Program-made: the position numbers and the translations under genes | Notes under the pieces: model-generated | Database searches by the model: none | Seen by the model: the letters and a program-made list of their open reading frames with translations, nothing else | Told to the model about the DNA's origin: nothing | Assembly: GCF_015024225.1 (NCBI RefSeq) | Contig: NZ_JACJGM010000015.1 | Coordinates: 1-64,000, forward strand | Direction of reading: 5' to 3' | Length of the DNA stretch: 64,000 nt | DNA from: Nocardioides lijunqiniae | Lineage (GTDB): Bacteria; Actinomycetota; Actinomycetes; Propionibacteriales; Nocardioidaceae | Shown here: in pieces, positions 33,401 to 40,773 of the stretch | Layout of the letters: each line of letters begins with the position of its first letter | Position numbering within the stretch: the stretch's first letter is position 1

Positions 33401-34591
33401 CGAGCTGTCGGCCGCGCCGCAGGTGATCGTGGCGGTCGCCTGCTCGGTGAGGAGCTCGAGGAGACGGTTGCCGGGCGAGTAGAGGTCGGTGAGGGTCGCG
33501 TCCAGCAGCGGCAGCTCGGCGTCCACGGAGCTCTCGGCGGCCAGGATCGCGGTGGTGTACTGCGCGAAGCCGGTGACCGCCTGGTTGCGCGTGAGCGCCG
33601 TCAGCTCGTCGAGGCCGGCGTCGCGGCTGATGGTCGGCGTGGCGTAGGGCAGCGTCGCCGGGTCGGCCTCGGGGTCGCGGGTCCCGACGACGACGGCGCC
33701 GTCGGCCCCGGGGGCCAGGTCGCTCGTGAGGTCGACGCGGATCGCCACGTCGTCCGGGCCGGGCAGGGTCTCGGTGGCGAAGAGCTCGGCGGGCGTGGAG
33801 AAGCGCAGGTCCTCCGTCGTGATGACCGGACGGCCGTTGGGGTCGCGCAGCCGCAGGACGGTCGTGGTGTCGACCGTGCCGGCACCGGCGCCCTGGAGCT
33901 CGAGGAAGCCGTCGACGGCCGGGAAGGCCGGGATCGGGAGCTCCTGGCCCGTCTGGGCCGAGGTGTCGTCGCCGCGCGTCCACACATGGGACGTCAGCCG
34001 GGACTCCCCGACGACCGAGAACTCCCGCAGCGTCTCGGCGCTCGCGTCGTAGCGGATCCGGATGCGGCCCTGGAGGCGACCGGCCAGCTCGCCGTCCAGC
34101 TCGGCGGCACCGAACGTCAGCCGCTCGTCCTCGTAGCTGAGTGCGACCGGGACCGCGTCCTTGAGGTCGACGTCGAGCAGCCACTCGATGCTGCCCGCGG
34201 GCGCACCGGGCAGCGTCTGGGTCTCCGTGAGCTCGAGGGTGGGGTCGGAGGCGAAGACGTCGTCGAGCGTGCTGAGGGTGGGGTTCTTGCCGGCGATCGC
34301 GTCGTTGACGCGCCGGCCGATCGCGGTCCGCAGCTGCAGGACGTCGCGCACGGACTGGTCGGTGAGGGGCAGGTCGGTGGCGAGGGCCGGCTGCTCGGAC
34401 GCCGCGCCCAGCGCGTCCCCGAGCGAGATCAGCCCCTGGAGGACGGCGGAGGCACCGGGGTCGTCCGCCGGAGCGGCGGCGACGGCGGGCGCCGTTCCGG
34501 ACAGCATGGAGGCCAGCAGGGCGGCGACCGTGGTGGTGACGACGGCACCGCCGATGCGTCGGTTCCGGAGGGGGGCAGGCACACGAGACAC
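24431..34591 (-). CDS. Giant secreted RTX-type calcium-binding protein
   Basis: A 3386-residue protein, not assignable to a known enzyme. A Sec signal peptide lies at about 1-38. Residues ~40-1600 are Thr/Asp/Val-rich beta sequence without recognised domains. A Thr-Pro linker (TPTPTPTPGTP) is near 1620. A perfect EF-hand loop, DPDNDGKIYSTE, is near 1845, followed by a hydrophobic patch FFLTFYFSVDLFLFS. From ~2020 to ~3290 there are dozens of GGxGxDxxx calcium-binding repeats broken by non-RTX inserts. The C-terminus has no LPXTG or membrane anchor. The GTG has GAGGA 7 bases upstream. RTX proteins normally leave by type I secretion, so the Sec signal is notable, though usual for Gram-positives. 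A surface, adhesive or calcium-dependent role is inference. Confidence 0.85.
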   Translation of the reverse strand: MSRVPAPLRNRRIGGAVVTTTVAALLASMLSGTAPAVAAAPADDPGASAVLQGLISLGDALGAASEQPALATDLPLTDQSVRDVLQLRTAIGRRVNDAIAGKNPTLSTLDDVFASDPTLELTETQTLPGAPAGSIEWLLDVDLKDAVPVALSYEDERLTFGAAELDGELAGRLQGRIRIRYDASAETLREFSVVGESRLTSHVWTRGDDTSAQTGQELPIPAFPAVDGFLELQGAGAGTVDTTTVLRLRDPNGRPVITTEDLRFSTPAELFATETLPGPDDVAIRVDLTSDLAPGADGAVVVGTRDPEADPATLPYATPTISRDAGLDELTALTRNQAVTGFAQYTTAILAAESSVDAELPLLDATLTDLYSPGNRLLELLTEQATATITCGAADSSPPSGALRPGQVQYCQATTSGFTPEAGSVQWSTPDDGVTITGGGDATVGTSPTANVAVKGGDGFPVLKVSFVSDGERHRARTLMNSVQELGEAVGQLGLDGTLSYDATNRSLEVAVQEDRPAADVTERRTGGSGSLAPLTGLTGLCQAKTGTVPRVCPRTGDRPDGAEYAEPESGQAEVTTTGRAFAATFGIGLVPFAPAPAPGEQAPTEPVTYVKPGTDGLLYQIEDVSAELAEDAAMVARIGFLQVDVDVADYALTTDEVAARVSIPTEDVAIDGGTVPGAVDIRQLLGADPDQGAGDPVDPETTRGLTATADLVVKDSPQKGTPVERPLDVEGTIAATWADLAPGRLPTVVTGGAYDRLRLLDLVPSRQGVMGDGSEDDTLVDTGADFYRQFGIDDQTPAGERTVTRQLYDQDPSDAENTVCTTFDVVDEHTLTCTAGTLTADGSMAPGHHYVINGDPEALRDVLIDDLAAVLTTYDSPAESLDSERTFPLVDLVPSEVSAARTKLTQMLADIQAATTDETPDVDVSTMQAFAEAAETYLPASTTTLSLPTGGTRLELTTTLSTPDVTSVAPLRVTAGSSEVRVLGGGVDDEGLPKRVTVPLKTSSSADVRLAVDLSDATSYVGNQTSVQETVSGFTAGAQGMRDSLANLLTEYGATQTRTGAASGIAIGIGVQARTAPASSSAAWIPIGDFRDSLEHKRSVNGPAQTCGGGTGTQIAACIDLPLVSTATPSTSLATVRVALGPEDSSGGTGAGLAAQPLAYRFLTDGLAGLSRTLGDSLDGNLSGQSLPLVGTDLDAAADIPDAVSGYVGAARTALTNVSVAETATASSLATALTAALNGVTVTGLTLPDTTVTVSCGGSACASSALVSSVTAVNAPLVVQGSTSDDVGFEPGLAGIAISTNLEIPATTSWELKVSVGIERGTGPYVVLDPEDGEDAVSVLTAQVEAALPDYAADTCHDWDRSGKWEQKQSAAVASVVVASKSPAATCIDAFVGKLPSVLVDRVAAAGEGTGLDAELTVNLTPGDAADSEHRVYLPALYDRKLGFATEAEGEGRLAVYFESYASKLGFFDVLGAIDLSWSDGEFATAGLEFDQLQIDARTVYQALDTGYSKARKWLAPLNPVVDVLAKPIPVISDLSELVGGGEVSLMSILVKQNAAVGMIANLLQFQQLLARLPGAGTEAELVSLGAGVPGAFHLPAAQLGAGSCTKVVAKAAAGTATPTPTPTPGTPAAPKPAKPPCDEASLSDIKKARAASAAATPVAATAPGGTPGTPAPAPAGKNVKKEMSKDVYFSLPSITVPVLEDSTQVYDLLLDAGDATMLYVDLGHAGASASLVRKFGPFAIGPVPVVASIGGTVGLDGRFAFGFDTKGLTRTIEAAEPGDVRGLPESSQSQVFSDGFYIDDLEDGEDVPEIQLTFTVQAGASISIGFAEAGIRGGVTLDLSLDAFDPDNDGKIYSTEFAGSASGPDCAFNVSSGIVFFLTFYFSVDLFLFSIEKEFDIVRSPRLKLFEFNCATVEPKLAVKVGDDLRLTMGSHVGSRGAYPLTTDEQYTVRQMAATDANGDTKVQVSAFNLVQDYVVPRNGRILADGLEGKDAVRLYPGQLLTVSGDTTTLQEIPFTLPAVVNGGEGDDTIVTADGGDDVQGGGGNDSIDVGAGADPVVNGGPGNDLIDGGKGRDIVSGGVGDDHVSGGPGGDQVNGDAGDDVIDGGVGALPTMIFPSRRAEVIGPLLDAGDLLVGGDGSDQVGGGDGSDVAVGGTYDTSATTWESTQTTEVYGVNEANVMDTVSVTVETVTVPTLDAARTSCAATGGATPEGRDEVTGGPDRDYVIGGAGADQLSGGAGADLVCGRGGDDVLDGDGSDVVESLQGVDEIRGGPGRDRMQGDGRNDDLHGDAGDDLARGGEGDDTIAGGEGRDLLVGENGADTLVGDDAGSTEAAIESARAITCGPTTSVVNGMVDLNGDLNGDGLDDGQLEGLEVADGLVRDSAGASYTGILNGLVVAQGKIDLDGNGTIQVRSGARTGDTGVADLASLTGAVGNGDCLLGGEGVDPRLDGQLGGDYVDAGVGDERNVHGGPGPDLVRGGDGADTVHGDAGDDLVVGDAQADVLFGDGGDDTVRGGSDNDLLAGGGDTAGADDGADELLGDGGDDVLAGGNATLSRTPLAGTAVAGVGVTLLATTASGTDDVAYGGYGADWVFGQNGDDRVYGGPDADVVEGGPGSDRVQGDDGADLLVGGSSTTGAVTLTRSAPDAPDGNDEVVGDEGVDDKDASDVMAGDNARLNPTTTTGPARARWTRIRPAVEVVLFDLTTTAPPAGASSAGDTMRGGGADDLILGQGGDDDIEGGDGADGIEGGADGDLIHGNVGNDELLGGSWTAGSYDGGAGDTVEGDEGDDLVLGDNGTPVTDGSPHVRLLDAPAPGAVAPASTFGSDTLGGGPGDDRVFGQGGNDTARGGEGQDVVEGDAGADILWGDGGSDTLTGGSSSNDGVISPTRVADGQRDGNDQVHGGLGEDVMAGDNARLDPTLTARADGTLLRSVQLFDVVTSAKPAAAGTGGPDVMTGDDGRDLAFGQAGNDRVAGGTGDDYLEGNVGDDTLGGDAGEDDLVGGGSVATGAVITVNGASTVDRLLTPVTGTGDRSAAGLVDGNDALTGGDARDVLLGDNGRITRDGPNTTLAGGASGPHVVRQVAMADERPGVWSGSDRLLGGQGDDDLYGQFDNTRTARPKQPFLGQQVQGDILDGGDGDDALVGDQGVDVPTPAAALGAVDRTVSDSAGFIKELVRPAGTLVRVVTQTQPTLGGDDVVLGSAGADSVHSGAGNDVTNAGVGDDVVFAGDGADALWGGVGHDRLFGGAGSDVLDIKRRTQDAKVWQLVAPVEDTDRRRRTLNGVDVLFGGAGPDAFQADQGDEGGPRRVQGDRLIDWRGTINFYKLCESGFGLGKVQNLPTASMTSALRQLALAGGSVGSAELSIPGDERVTAYPNQGSFVCETS
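24690..28530 (-). repeat. RTX repeat region with ~120-residue super-repeats
   Basis: DNA encoding the RTX half of the giant protein. Beside the nonapeptides, a longer unit recurs: an LxGGS-type segment, then DGxDxxxGDxGDDV, then GDN(A/G), then a beta-rich insert often ending in VxLFD. GDN-type anchors fall near 26940 (variant GGN), 26585, 26215, 25860 and 25430. Spacings are about 350-430 bp. Local DNA similarity follows from the protein repeats. Confidence 0.7.
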
Positions 34592-34742
34592 GGGAGATCC
34601 TCAGCTGACAGTAGGCAGAAGAGGTCTCAGCACCACTCCTCCCGCGAGTCAACTGCACCCGCTGGGGCCGCATCGTCGAACAGCCAAAGAACCACGGTGG
34701 GCTAGTCCACCGAGAGGTGGGGGTGGCGCCGGGGTCGCGGCA

Positions 34743-34792
34743 GGGTCGTGTGCCGCACGCGGCGCCTCCGCGCGGCCTGCGGCACACGACCC
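34743..34792 (-). terminator. Terminator of the sulfate transport operon
   Basis: A perfect 15-bp stem (34743-34757 with 34778-34792) with a 20-base loop that itself contains a CGCGG/CCGCG pairing. It begins 14 bp after the cysA stop. The region 34592-34742 otherwise holds the RTX gene upstream sequence, with no gene. Confidence 0.75.
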
Positions 34793-34805
34793 CCGTCGGC
34801 CGGCC

Positions 34806-35777
34806 TCAGACGGCGACCATCGCGGGGACGGTCGTCGCCCCCGAGGCGGCCGTCAGCCAGACCTTCGTGCCCTCGACGAGCTCCAGCTGGCGGGCGTGCG
34901 TGCGCGTGAGCACGACGGTCACGTCGCCGCCGGAGGTGGCGACGGTGACGCGCACCTCGAAGCCCACGCGCAGCACCCGCGTGGCCGTGCCCTCGATGGC
35001 GCCGGCGAGCCCCGGAGTCACGGCGACCTCGATGTCGTGCGGACGCAGGCGGACGTCGCCGAGCTGGGTGACCTCGCCGAGGAAGCCCATCACGAAGTCG
35101 TTCGCCGGCTCGTCGTAGAGCTGGTCGGGCGTGCCGATCTGCTCGACGCGGCCCTCGTTGATGACCACGATCTCGTCGGCGACCTCGAGGGCCTCCTCCT
35201 GGTCGTGGGTCACGAACACCGTCGTGACGTGCACCTCGTCGTGCAGGCGGCGCAGCCAGTCGCGCAGCTCCTTGCGGACCTTCGCGTCGAGCGCGCCGAA
35301 CGGCTCGTCGAGCAGGAGCACCTTGGGCTCCACGGCGAGCGCCCGCGCCAGGGCCATGCGCTGGCGCTGGCCGCCCGAGAGCTGCGAGGGCAGGCGGTGT
35401 GAGAACTGCGAGAGGTGGACCAGCTCGAGGAGCTCCTCCACCCGACGCTTCACCTCGTCCTTGGGCCGCTTGCGGATCTCGAGCCCGAAGGCGACGTTCT
35501 TCGCGACGGTCATGTGCTTGAAGACCGCGTAGTGCTGGAAGACGAAGCCCACGCCGCGCTTCTGGGCGGGCAGCCGGGTGGCGTCGGTCCCCTCGATGTT
35601 GATGGTGCCGGAATCGGCGCTGTCGAGTCCGGCGATGATCCGCAGGAGCGTCGACTTGCCCCCGCCCGAGGGGCCGAGGAGCGCGGTCAGCTGACCGGTG
35701 GGCAGGGACACGGAGACGTCGTCGAGTGCGACGAAGTCCCCGAACTTCTTGGTGACGTTGGTGACTTCGATGCTCAT
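34806..35777 (-). CDS. cysA: Sulfate/thiosulfate ABC transporter ATP-binding protein CysA
   Basis: The ATPase that drives sulfate and thiosulfate import through CysT and CysW. Walker [10 protein letters not shown] (35-43), signature LSGGQ (133-137), Walker B VLLLDEP (153-159) and switch His in FVTHDQEEA are all intact. Residues ~235-323 form the C-terminal regulatory domain typical of CysA. Length is 323 residues. It is last in sbp-cysT-cysW-cysA, 25 bp after cysW, and followed by a strong terminator hairpin. Confidence 0.93.
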   Translation of the reverse strand: MSIEVTNVTKKFGDFVALDDVSVSLPTGQLTALLGPSGGGKSTLLRIIAGLDSADSGTINIEGTDATRLPAQKRGVGFVFQHYAVFKHMTVAKNVAFGLEIRKRPKDEVKRRVEELLELVHLSQFSHRLPSQLSGGQRQRMALARALAVEPKVLLLDEPFGALDAKVRKELRDWLRRLHDEVHVTTVFVTHDQEEALEVADEIVVINEGRVEQIGTPDQLYDEPANDFVMGFLGEVTQLGDVRLRPHDIEVAVTPGLAGAIEGTATRVLRVGFEVRVTVATSGGDVTVVLTRTHARQLELVEGTKVWLTAASGATTVPAMVAV

Positions 35778-35802
35778 GGTGGTTCCTTCGGGGTCGAGCG
35801 GG

Positions 35803-36612
35803 TCAGTGGGTGCGCTTGGGGCGCAGGAAGGCGACGACGACCAGGCAGGCGATGCTGACCAGGATCAGCAGGAACGACGTGGCGTACGCCGTCTGCTGCT
35901 GGAAGTTCTGGTACTTCGCCTCCACGACGAGCGTGGCGGTCTGGGTCTGGCCGGTGATGTTGCCCGAGACGATCTTGACGGCGCCGAACTCGCCCAGGCT
36001 GCGGGCGAGGCTGAGGACGACGCCGTAGACGACCGCCCACTTGATGCTCGGCAGCGTGATCCGCCAGAACGTCTGCCGGGTGCTGGCACCCAGGCTGCGG
36101 GCCGCCTGCTCCTGGTCGTCGCCGATCTCGTGCAGCACCGGGACCACCTCACGGATGATCAGCGGCAGCGCGACGAAGCAGGTCGCCATGATCATGCCCG
36201 GCGAGTCGAAGATGATTTGGAACCCCGCGCTCTCCGCCGCCGGACCGATCCAGCCGTCGCGCCCGTTGTAGACGAGGAGCAGGGCCAGGCCGACCACGAC
36301 CGGCGACACCGACAGGGGCAGGTCGATCAGGGCCGAGAGCACCCGCTTGCCGGGGAACTCGAAGCGGACCAGCAGCAGCGAGATGCCGACGCCGAAGACC
36401 AGGTTGATGACGACGGCCCAGACGGCGACCATCAGCGTCAGCTGCAGGGCACCGACGACCTGCTCGTCGGAGAGCGCCTCGGTGAGGTTGTCGAAGCCGG
36501 CGTCGAAGGTGTGCTGGACGACCAGCCCGACCGGCCAGGCGACGAGGAAGAAGACGTAGCCGACGGCGACCAGTCGCAGCAGCCACTTCACGGGCGTCGA
36601 GACGTCAACCAC
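35803..36612 (-). CDS. cysW: Sulfate ABC transporter permease CysW
   Basis: One of the two membrane permeases of the sulfate importer. Six hydrophobic spans are visible over 269 residues, plus the cytoplasmic coupling (EAA) loop [20 protein letters not shown], which docks on CysA. It overlaps cysT by 8 bp. The pairing with the adjacent permease and the sulfate-type binding protein supports sulfate rather than molybdate. Confidence 0.92.
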   Translation of the reverse strand: MVDVSTPVKWLLRLVAVGYVFFLVAWPVGLVVQHTFDAGFDNLTEALSDEQVVGALQLTLMVAVWAVVINLVFGVGISLLLVRFEFPGKRVLSALIDLPLSVSPVVVGLALLLVYNGRDGWIGPAAESAGFQIIFDSPGMIMATCFVALPLIIREVVPVLHEIGDDQEQAARSLGASTRQTFWRITLPSIKWAVVYGVVLSLARSLGEFGAVKIVSGNITGQTQTATLVVEAKYQNFQQQTAYATSFLLILVSIACLVVVAFLRPKRTH

Positions 36613-37483
36613 GGCGGGCCACCCGTCGCTGGACGATGTCGAGCGCCACGATGACGACCAGGGCGACGAAGAGCATCACCGAGGCCAGGGCGGCGGCCGA
36701 GCCGTTGTTGCCGTTCTCGATGAACGTCAGCACCCGCACGGACACGACCTCGGTCTCGAACGGCCGGTTGCCGCTGAGCAGGACCAGCGAGCCGTACTCC
36801 GAGATCGCCCGCGCGAAGGAGAGCGCGGCGCCGGCGGCGATGGCCGGGGCGAGGCTCGGCAGGATGATCCGGCGCAGGATGGTGCCCCGGCTGGCGCCCA
36901 GGGAGGCCGCGGCCTCCTCGACGTCGGCCTCGAGCTCCTCGAGGACCGGCTGCACGGTCCGGACGACGAACGGCAGCGTCACGAACGCGAGTGCGAGCGC
37001 GACGGCGTTCTCGGTGAAGGCCCAGTGGATCCCGAGCGGGCTGTTGGGACCGTAGAGCGAGAGGAGCACCAGCCCGGCGACGATCGTCGGCAGCGCGAAC
37101 GGCACGTCGATGATGACGTCGAGCAGCCGCTTGCCCCAGAACTGGTCGCGCACCAGCACCCACGCGATGACGGTGCCGATCACGATGTTGACGAGCGTGA
37201 CGATGCCCGCCTGGCCGACGGTGAGCGTGACGGCGGCCCAGGTCTGGTCGTTGCGGAGGACCGAGAAGTAGCGGTCCCAGCCGCCGGAGCCGGCCGCGGC
37301 GATCACCGCGGACAGGGGGATCAGGACCAGCAGGCTGAACCAGATCATGGCGATGCCCAGGCCGAGGCCGGCGCCGCGGGTCAGGGTGTTGCGGGGGGTC
37401 GATCGGCGAAAGCGCCGTGGCCGGCGTCCCTCGGGGGACGCCGGCCTGGCAACTTCACTCGCCCCGATGAGGGCGGAGGTCAT
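36605..37483 (-). CDS. cysT: Sulfate ABC transporter permease CysT
   Basis: The second permease of the sulfate importer. An Arg-rich cytoplasmic N-terminus of ~35 residues precedes six spans. The coupling loop is EEAAASLGASRGTILRRIIL. Length is 292 residues. It overlaps the binding-protein gene by four bases (ATGA) and cysW by eight, so the operon is translationally coupled. Confidence 0.92.
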   Translation of the reverse strand: MTSALIGASEVARPASPEGRRPRRFRRSTPRNTLTRGAGLGLGIAMIWFSLLVLIPLSAVIAAAGSGGWDRYFSVLRNDQTWAAVTLTVGQAGIVTLVNIVIGTVIAWVLVRDQFWGKRLLDVIIDVPFALPTIVAGLVLLSLYGPNSPLGIHWAFTENAVALALAFVTLPFVVRTVQPVLEELEADVEEAAASLGASRGTILRRIILPSLAPAIAAGAALSFARAISEYGSLVLLSGNRPFETEVVSVRVLTFIENGNNGSAAALASVMLFVALVVIVALDIVQRRVARRG

Positions 37484-38520
37484 TCCTCGTCTGCCGTTCC
37501 GGTCTGCTGCTGCAGCTCGGTGATGATCCCCAGCGGGTTGCCGTCCTCACCGTCGCCGAAGAACTTGTCGGCGGCCTCGCCCCAGCCGTTGAATTCGGTG
37601 TCCAGGGTGAACAGCTTCTCGGGGGTGGGGAACGGGTCGGCGGGGTCGTTGGCCCCCTCCACCTCGTCGACCTCCACGCCGTCGACGACCGGGCGGAAGC
37701 CCGACTGGGCGTAGTCGGCCTGGGCCTCGGGCGAGGTCATGAACTCGAGGAACGCCTGGGCGGTGTCGTCGGCGTCCTTGGTGACGGCGGCGGGGTTCTC
37801 GATGAGCAGCGTGTCGGGCGGGACGACGTAGTCGATGTCGGCGCCGCTCTGCTTGGCCAGGATGGCCTCGTTCTCGTAGGAGAGGAGGACGTCGCCGGAG
37901 CCGTCGGTGAAGGCGGTGGTCGCCTCGCGTCCGCTGCCGGGGAGCGCGATGGTGTTGTCGAGCAGCTGGGTGACGAACGCCCGCGCCTCGTCCTCGCTGC
38001 CGCCGTTGCCGGTGATGTGGGCCCAGGCCGCCAGGATGTTCCAGCGGGCGGAGCCGGACGAGCCGGGGTTGGGCGTGATGATCTCGACGCCGGGCTTGAC
38101 GATGTCGTCCCACGTCTCGATGCCGTCGGGGTTGCCCTTGCGCACGACGAAGACGACGACCGAGGAGGTGGCGATGCCCTTGGTGGCGTTGTCCTTCCAG
38201 TCCTCGGCGACCAGGCCCTCGCCCACGAGGCGGGTCACGTCGGTCTCCAGGGAGTAGTGGACGACGTCGGCGTCCGCACCGGACACGACCGCGCGGCTCT
38301 GGTCGCCGGAGGCGCCGTAGGAGGTCGTGAACGAGACCCCGTCGCCGTCGTCGGTGCCCTTGAAGTCCTCGAAGACGGGCTCGTTGGCCGCCTCCATCAC
38401 CGAGAACGCGTTGAGGCTGATCGTCTCGCCGGAGTCACTACCGTTTGAAGTAGAGCACCCGGTCAAGGCCAGCACCCCGGTGGCAGCTGCGGCCACCGCG
38501 GCCTTGATCGTCTTCTTCAT
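37480..38520 (-). CDS. sbp: Sulfate-binding lipoprotein
   Basis: The extracellular substrate-binding component of the sulfate importer. A lipoprotein signal ends in LTGC with the lipidated Cys at residue 22. The sulfate-family blocks DVVHYSLETDVTRLV and NPGSSGSARWNILAAW follow, the latter contributing ligand contacts. Length is 346 residues. The ATG is preceded by a GAGAGAG purine run. It is the first gene of the operon, downstream of an inverted repeat that may bind a sulfur regulator. Confidence 0.93.
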   Translation of the reverse strand: MKKTIKAAVAAAATGVLALTGCSTSNGSDSGETISLNAFSVMEAANEPVFEDFKGTDDGDGVSFTTSYGASGDQSRAVVSGADADVVHYSLETDVTRLVGEGLVAEDWKDNATKGIATSSVVVFVVRKGNPDGIETWDDIVKPGVEIITPNPGSSGSARWNILAAWAHITGNGGSEDEARAFVTQLLDNTIALPGSGREATTAFTDGSGDVLLSYENEAILAKQSGADIDYVVPPDTLLIENPAAVTKDADDTAQAFLEFMTSPEAQADYAQSGFRPVVDGVEVDEVEGANDPADPFPTPEKLFTLDTEFNGWGEAADKFFGDGEDGNPLGIITELQQQTGTADEE

Positions 38521-38562
38521 CGTTTCTCTCTCTGTCGTGCCGAGGCCTGCTGCGCCGCGACG

Positions 38563-38600
38563 TGTAATCCAGTTATGTCGAGCAGACTAGTCGGATTACA
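38563..38600. promoter_or_regulatory. Inverted repeat upstream of the sulfate operon
   Basis: TGTAATCC (38563-38570) and GGATTACA (38593-38600) are perfect inverted half-sites 22 bases apart. An 8-bp palindrome GACTAGTC (38585-38592) abuts the second. They lie 43-80 bp upstream of the sbp start, where a promoter is expected. On the minus strand the 38593-38600 half-site also contains the -10-like TGTAAT. Confidence 0.5.
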
Positions 38601-38714
38601 GAGTTAAAGGCGAATGCATCGCGTGTGTCGCGCCTCACCTGTCCAGACCGGGAGACGGGCTGGGCTCCCCCGCGCGGCGGACTATCGTGGAAGTCGTGAA
38701 GGGCTGACGTGAGA

Positions 38715-38756
38715 AACTGAAACGTGTTCCAGTTCTCGCGACGCCCCGCGTAGCAT
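38715..38756 (+). promoter_or_regulatory. KorAB promoter with TetR-type operator
   Basis: A 20-bp near-palindrome AACTGAAACGTGTTCCAGTT (38715-38734) contains TGAAACGTGTTCCA, which fits the KstR-type consensus TnnAACnnGTTnnA at every fixed position. A -10-like TAGCAT follows at 38751-38756, about 46 bp before the korA start. The palindrome covers the -35 region, suggesting repression. Confidence 0.5.
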
Positions 38757-38802
38757 CGCCGGGGCAGGTCTCAGGTCAACGGCGGCAGTCGAAGGTGGCA
38801 CA

Positions 38803-40773
38803 GTGTCCAAGCAGGTCAAGCAGCTCGATCGGGTGATCATCCGGTTCGCGGGCGACTCCGGTGACGGCATGCAGCTGACGGGCGACCGCTTCACGCAGGA
38901 GTCGGCGGTCTTCGGCAACGACCTCGTCACGCTGCCGAACTTCCCGGCCGAGATCCGGGCTCCCCAGGGCACGCTGCCGGGGGTCTCGTCGTTCCAGGTG
39001 CACTTCGCCGACCACGACATCCTCACCGCGGGCGACGCCCCCGACGTGCTGGTCGCGATGAACCCCGCGGCCCTCAAGGCCAACCTCGCCGACCTGCCCA
39101 AGGGCGCCTCGATCATCGTGGACACCCACGACTTCACGGGCCGCAACCTCACCAAGGCCGGCTACGACACGAACCCCCTCGACGCCCTCGAGCAAGGCGG
39201 CGCGGGTGGTGAGCTGAGCGAGTTCCACGTCCACCCCGTCGACCTGACCGGGATGACGGTCGAGGCCGTCAAGGAGTTCGGCCTGTCCCGCAAGGACGCC
39301 GCCCGCGCGAAGAACATGTTCGCCCTGGGGCTGCTCTCCTGGATGTACGGCCGCCCCACCGAGTCGACCATCGCGTTCCTCACCAAGCGCTTCGCCAAGG
39401 TCCCCGCCATCCGCGACGCCAACATCACGGCGTTCAAGACCGGCTGGAACTTCGGCGAGACCACCGAGGCGTTCGCGGTCTCCTACGAGATCAAGCCGGC
39501 GAAGGTCTCCCCGGGCACCTACCGCAACATCACCGGCAACCTCGCGCTCTCCTACGGCCTGGTGGCCGCGGGCGTGCGCTCCGGCCTGCCGATCTTCCTC
39601 GGGTCCTACCCGATCACCCCCGCCTCCGACATCCTTCACGAGCTGTCGAAGCACAAGTCGTTCGGCGTCACCACGCTCCAGGCCGAGGACGAGATCGCCG
39701 GCGTGGGCGCCGCGATCGGCGCCTCCTTCGCCGGCCACCTCGGGGTGACGACCACCTCCGGGCCCGGCATCGCACTGAAGTCCGAGGCGATCGGCCTGGC
39801 CGTCATGACCGAGCTCCCGCTGCTGGTCATCGACGTGCAGCGCGGCGGTCCGTCCACCGGGCTTCCCACGAAGACCGAGCAGGCCGACCTCCTGCAGGCG
39901 ATGTTCGGCCGCAACGGCGAGGCCCCGGTGCCGATCGTCGCGCCGCAGTCGCCCGGCGACTGCTTCGCCGCCGCCGTCGAGGCCGCCCGGATCGCGGTCA
40001 CCTACCGCACCCCGGTGATGCTCCTCTCCGACGGCTACCTCGCCAACGGCTCCGAGCCGTGGCGCGTGCCGGAGATCGACGACCTCCCCCGCATCGACCC
40101 CGACTTCGCCACCGAGGCCAACCACGTCGTGACCCCGGCCGGCACGGCCGAGGACGGCACGGCCACGCCGGAGGAGAGGGACTACTGGCCCTACCTCCGC
40201 GACGAGGAGACGCTGGCCCGCCCCTGGGCGATCCCCGGCACCCCCGGCCTCGAGCACCGCATCGGCGGTCTCGAGAAGGGCGAGGGGCACGGCAACATCT
40301 CCTACGACCCCGCCAACCACGAGCGCATGGTCCGGATCCGGCAGGCCAAGGTCGACGGCATCGCCGACTCGCTGCCCCCGCTCGAGGTCGACGACCCCAG
40401 CGGCAAGGCCAAGGTGCTCGTCATCGGCTGGGGCTCGACGTACGGCCCGATCGGCGCGGGCTGCCGGCGCGTGCGCAAGGCCGGCTACGACGTCGCCCAG
40501 GTGCACCTGCGCCACCTCAACCCGTTCCCGAAGGACCTCGGCGAGATCCTGCGGCGCTACGACAAGGTCCTCGTCCCCGAGATGAACCTCGGCCAGCTGT
40601 CGCTGCTGCTGCGCGGCCGGTACCTCGTGGACGCCATCGGCTACAACCAGGTCAACGGCATGCCCATCAAGGCCGCCGTCCTCGCCGACGCCATCGGCGC
40701 GCTCGTCGCCGAGGCCGAGGGCATCGAGGTCGACCTGACGCCCCCCACGACCACCCCGGAGGTCACCCCGTGA
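38803..40773 (+). CDS. korA: 2-oxoacid:ferredoxin oxidoreductase, fused gamma-alpha subunit
   Basis: With KorB it oxidatively decarboxylates a 2-oxoacid, most likely 2-oxoglutarate, to the acyl-CoA while reducing ferredoxin. The gamma domain occupies ~1-190 (FAGDSGDGMQLTGDRFTQE at the N-terminus) and the alpha domain follows (GSYPITPASDILHELSKH). The GTG start has GAAGGTGG about 6 bases upstream. The 656-residue fused form is usual for actinobacterial KorA. It overlaps korB by four bases. Pyruvate cannot be excluded as substrate. Confidence 0.92.
   Translation: MSKQVKQLDRVIIRFAGDSGDGMQLTGDRFTQESAVFGNDLVTLPNFPAEIRAPQGTLPGVSSFQVHFADHDILTAGDAPDVLVAMNPAALKANLADLPKGASIIVDTHDFTGRNLTKAGYDTNPLDALEQGGAGGELSEFHVHPVDLTGMTVEAVKEFGLSRKDAARAKNMFALGLLSWMYGRPTESTIAFLTKRFAKVPAIRDANITAFKTGWNFGETTEAFAVSYEIKPAKVSPGTYRNITGNLALSYGLVAAGVRSGLPIFLGSYPITPASDILHELSKHKSFGVTTLQAEDEIAGVGAAIGASFAGHLGVTTTSGPGIALKSEAIGLAVMTELPLLVIDVQRGGPSTGLPTKTEQADLLQAMFGRNGEAPVPIVAPQSPGDCFAAAVEAARIAVTYRTPVMLLSDGYLANGSEPWRVPEIDDLPRIDPDFATEANHVVTPAGTAEDGTATPEERDYWPYLRDEETLARPWAIPGTPGLEHRIGGLEKGEGHGNISYDPANHERMVRIRQAKVDGIADSLPPLEVDDPSGKAKVLVIGWGSTYGPIGAGCRRVRKAGYDVAQVHLRHLNPFPKDLGEILRRYDKVLVPEMNLGQLSLLLRGRYLVDAIGYNQVNGMPIKAAVLADAIGALVAEAEGIEVDLTPPTTTPEVTP

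Noticed and set aside
24866-34705. A 3279-codon open frame on the plus strand opposite the RTX gene
   Set aside because: It is the antisense shadow of a high-GC gene: low-complexity Gly/Ala/Val/Arg protein, no start signal, no domain. The minus strand has the signal peptide, RTX motifs and Shine-Dalgarno.
38601-38714. Riboswitch or structured RNA upstream of korA
   Set aside because: No stable conserved-looking fold apart from the short operator palindrome; no match to known riboswitch cores by eye.
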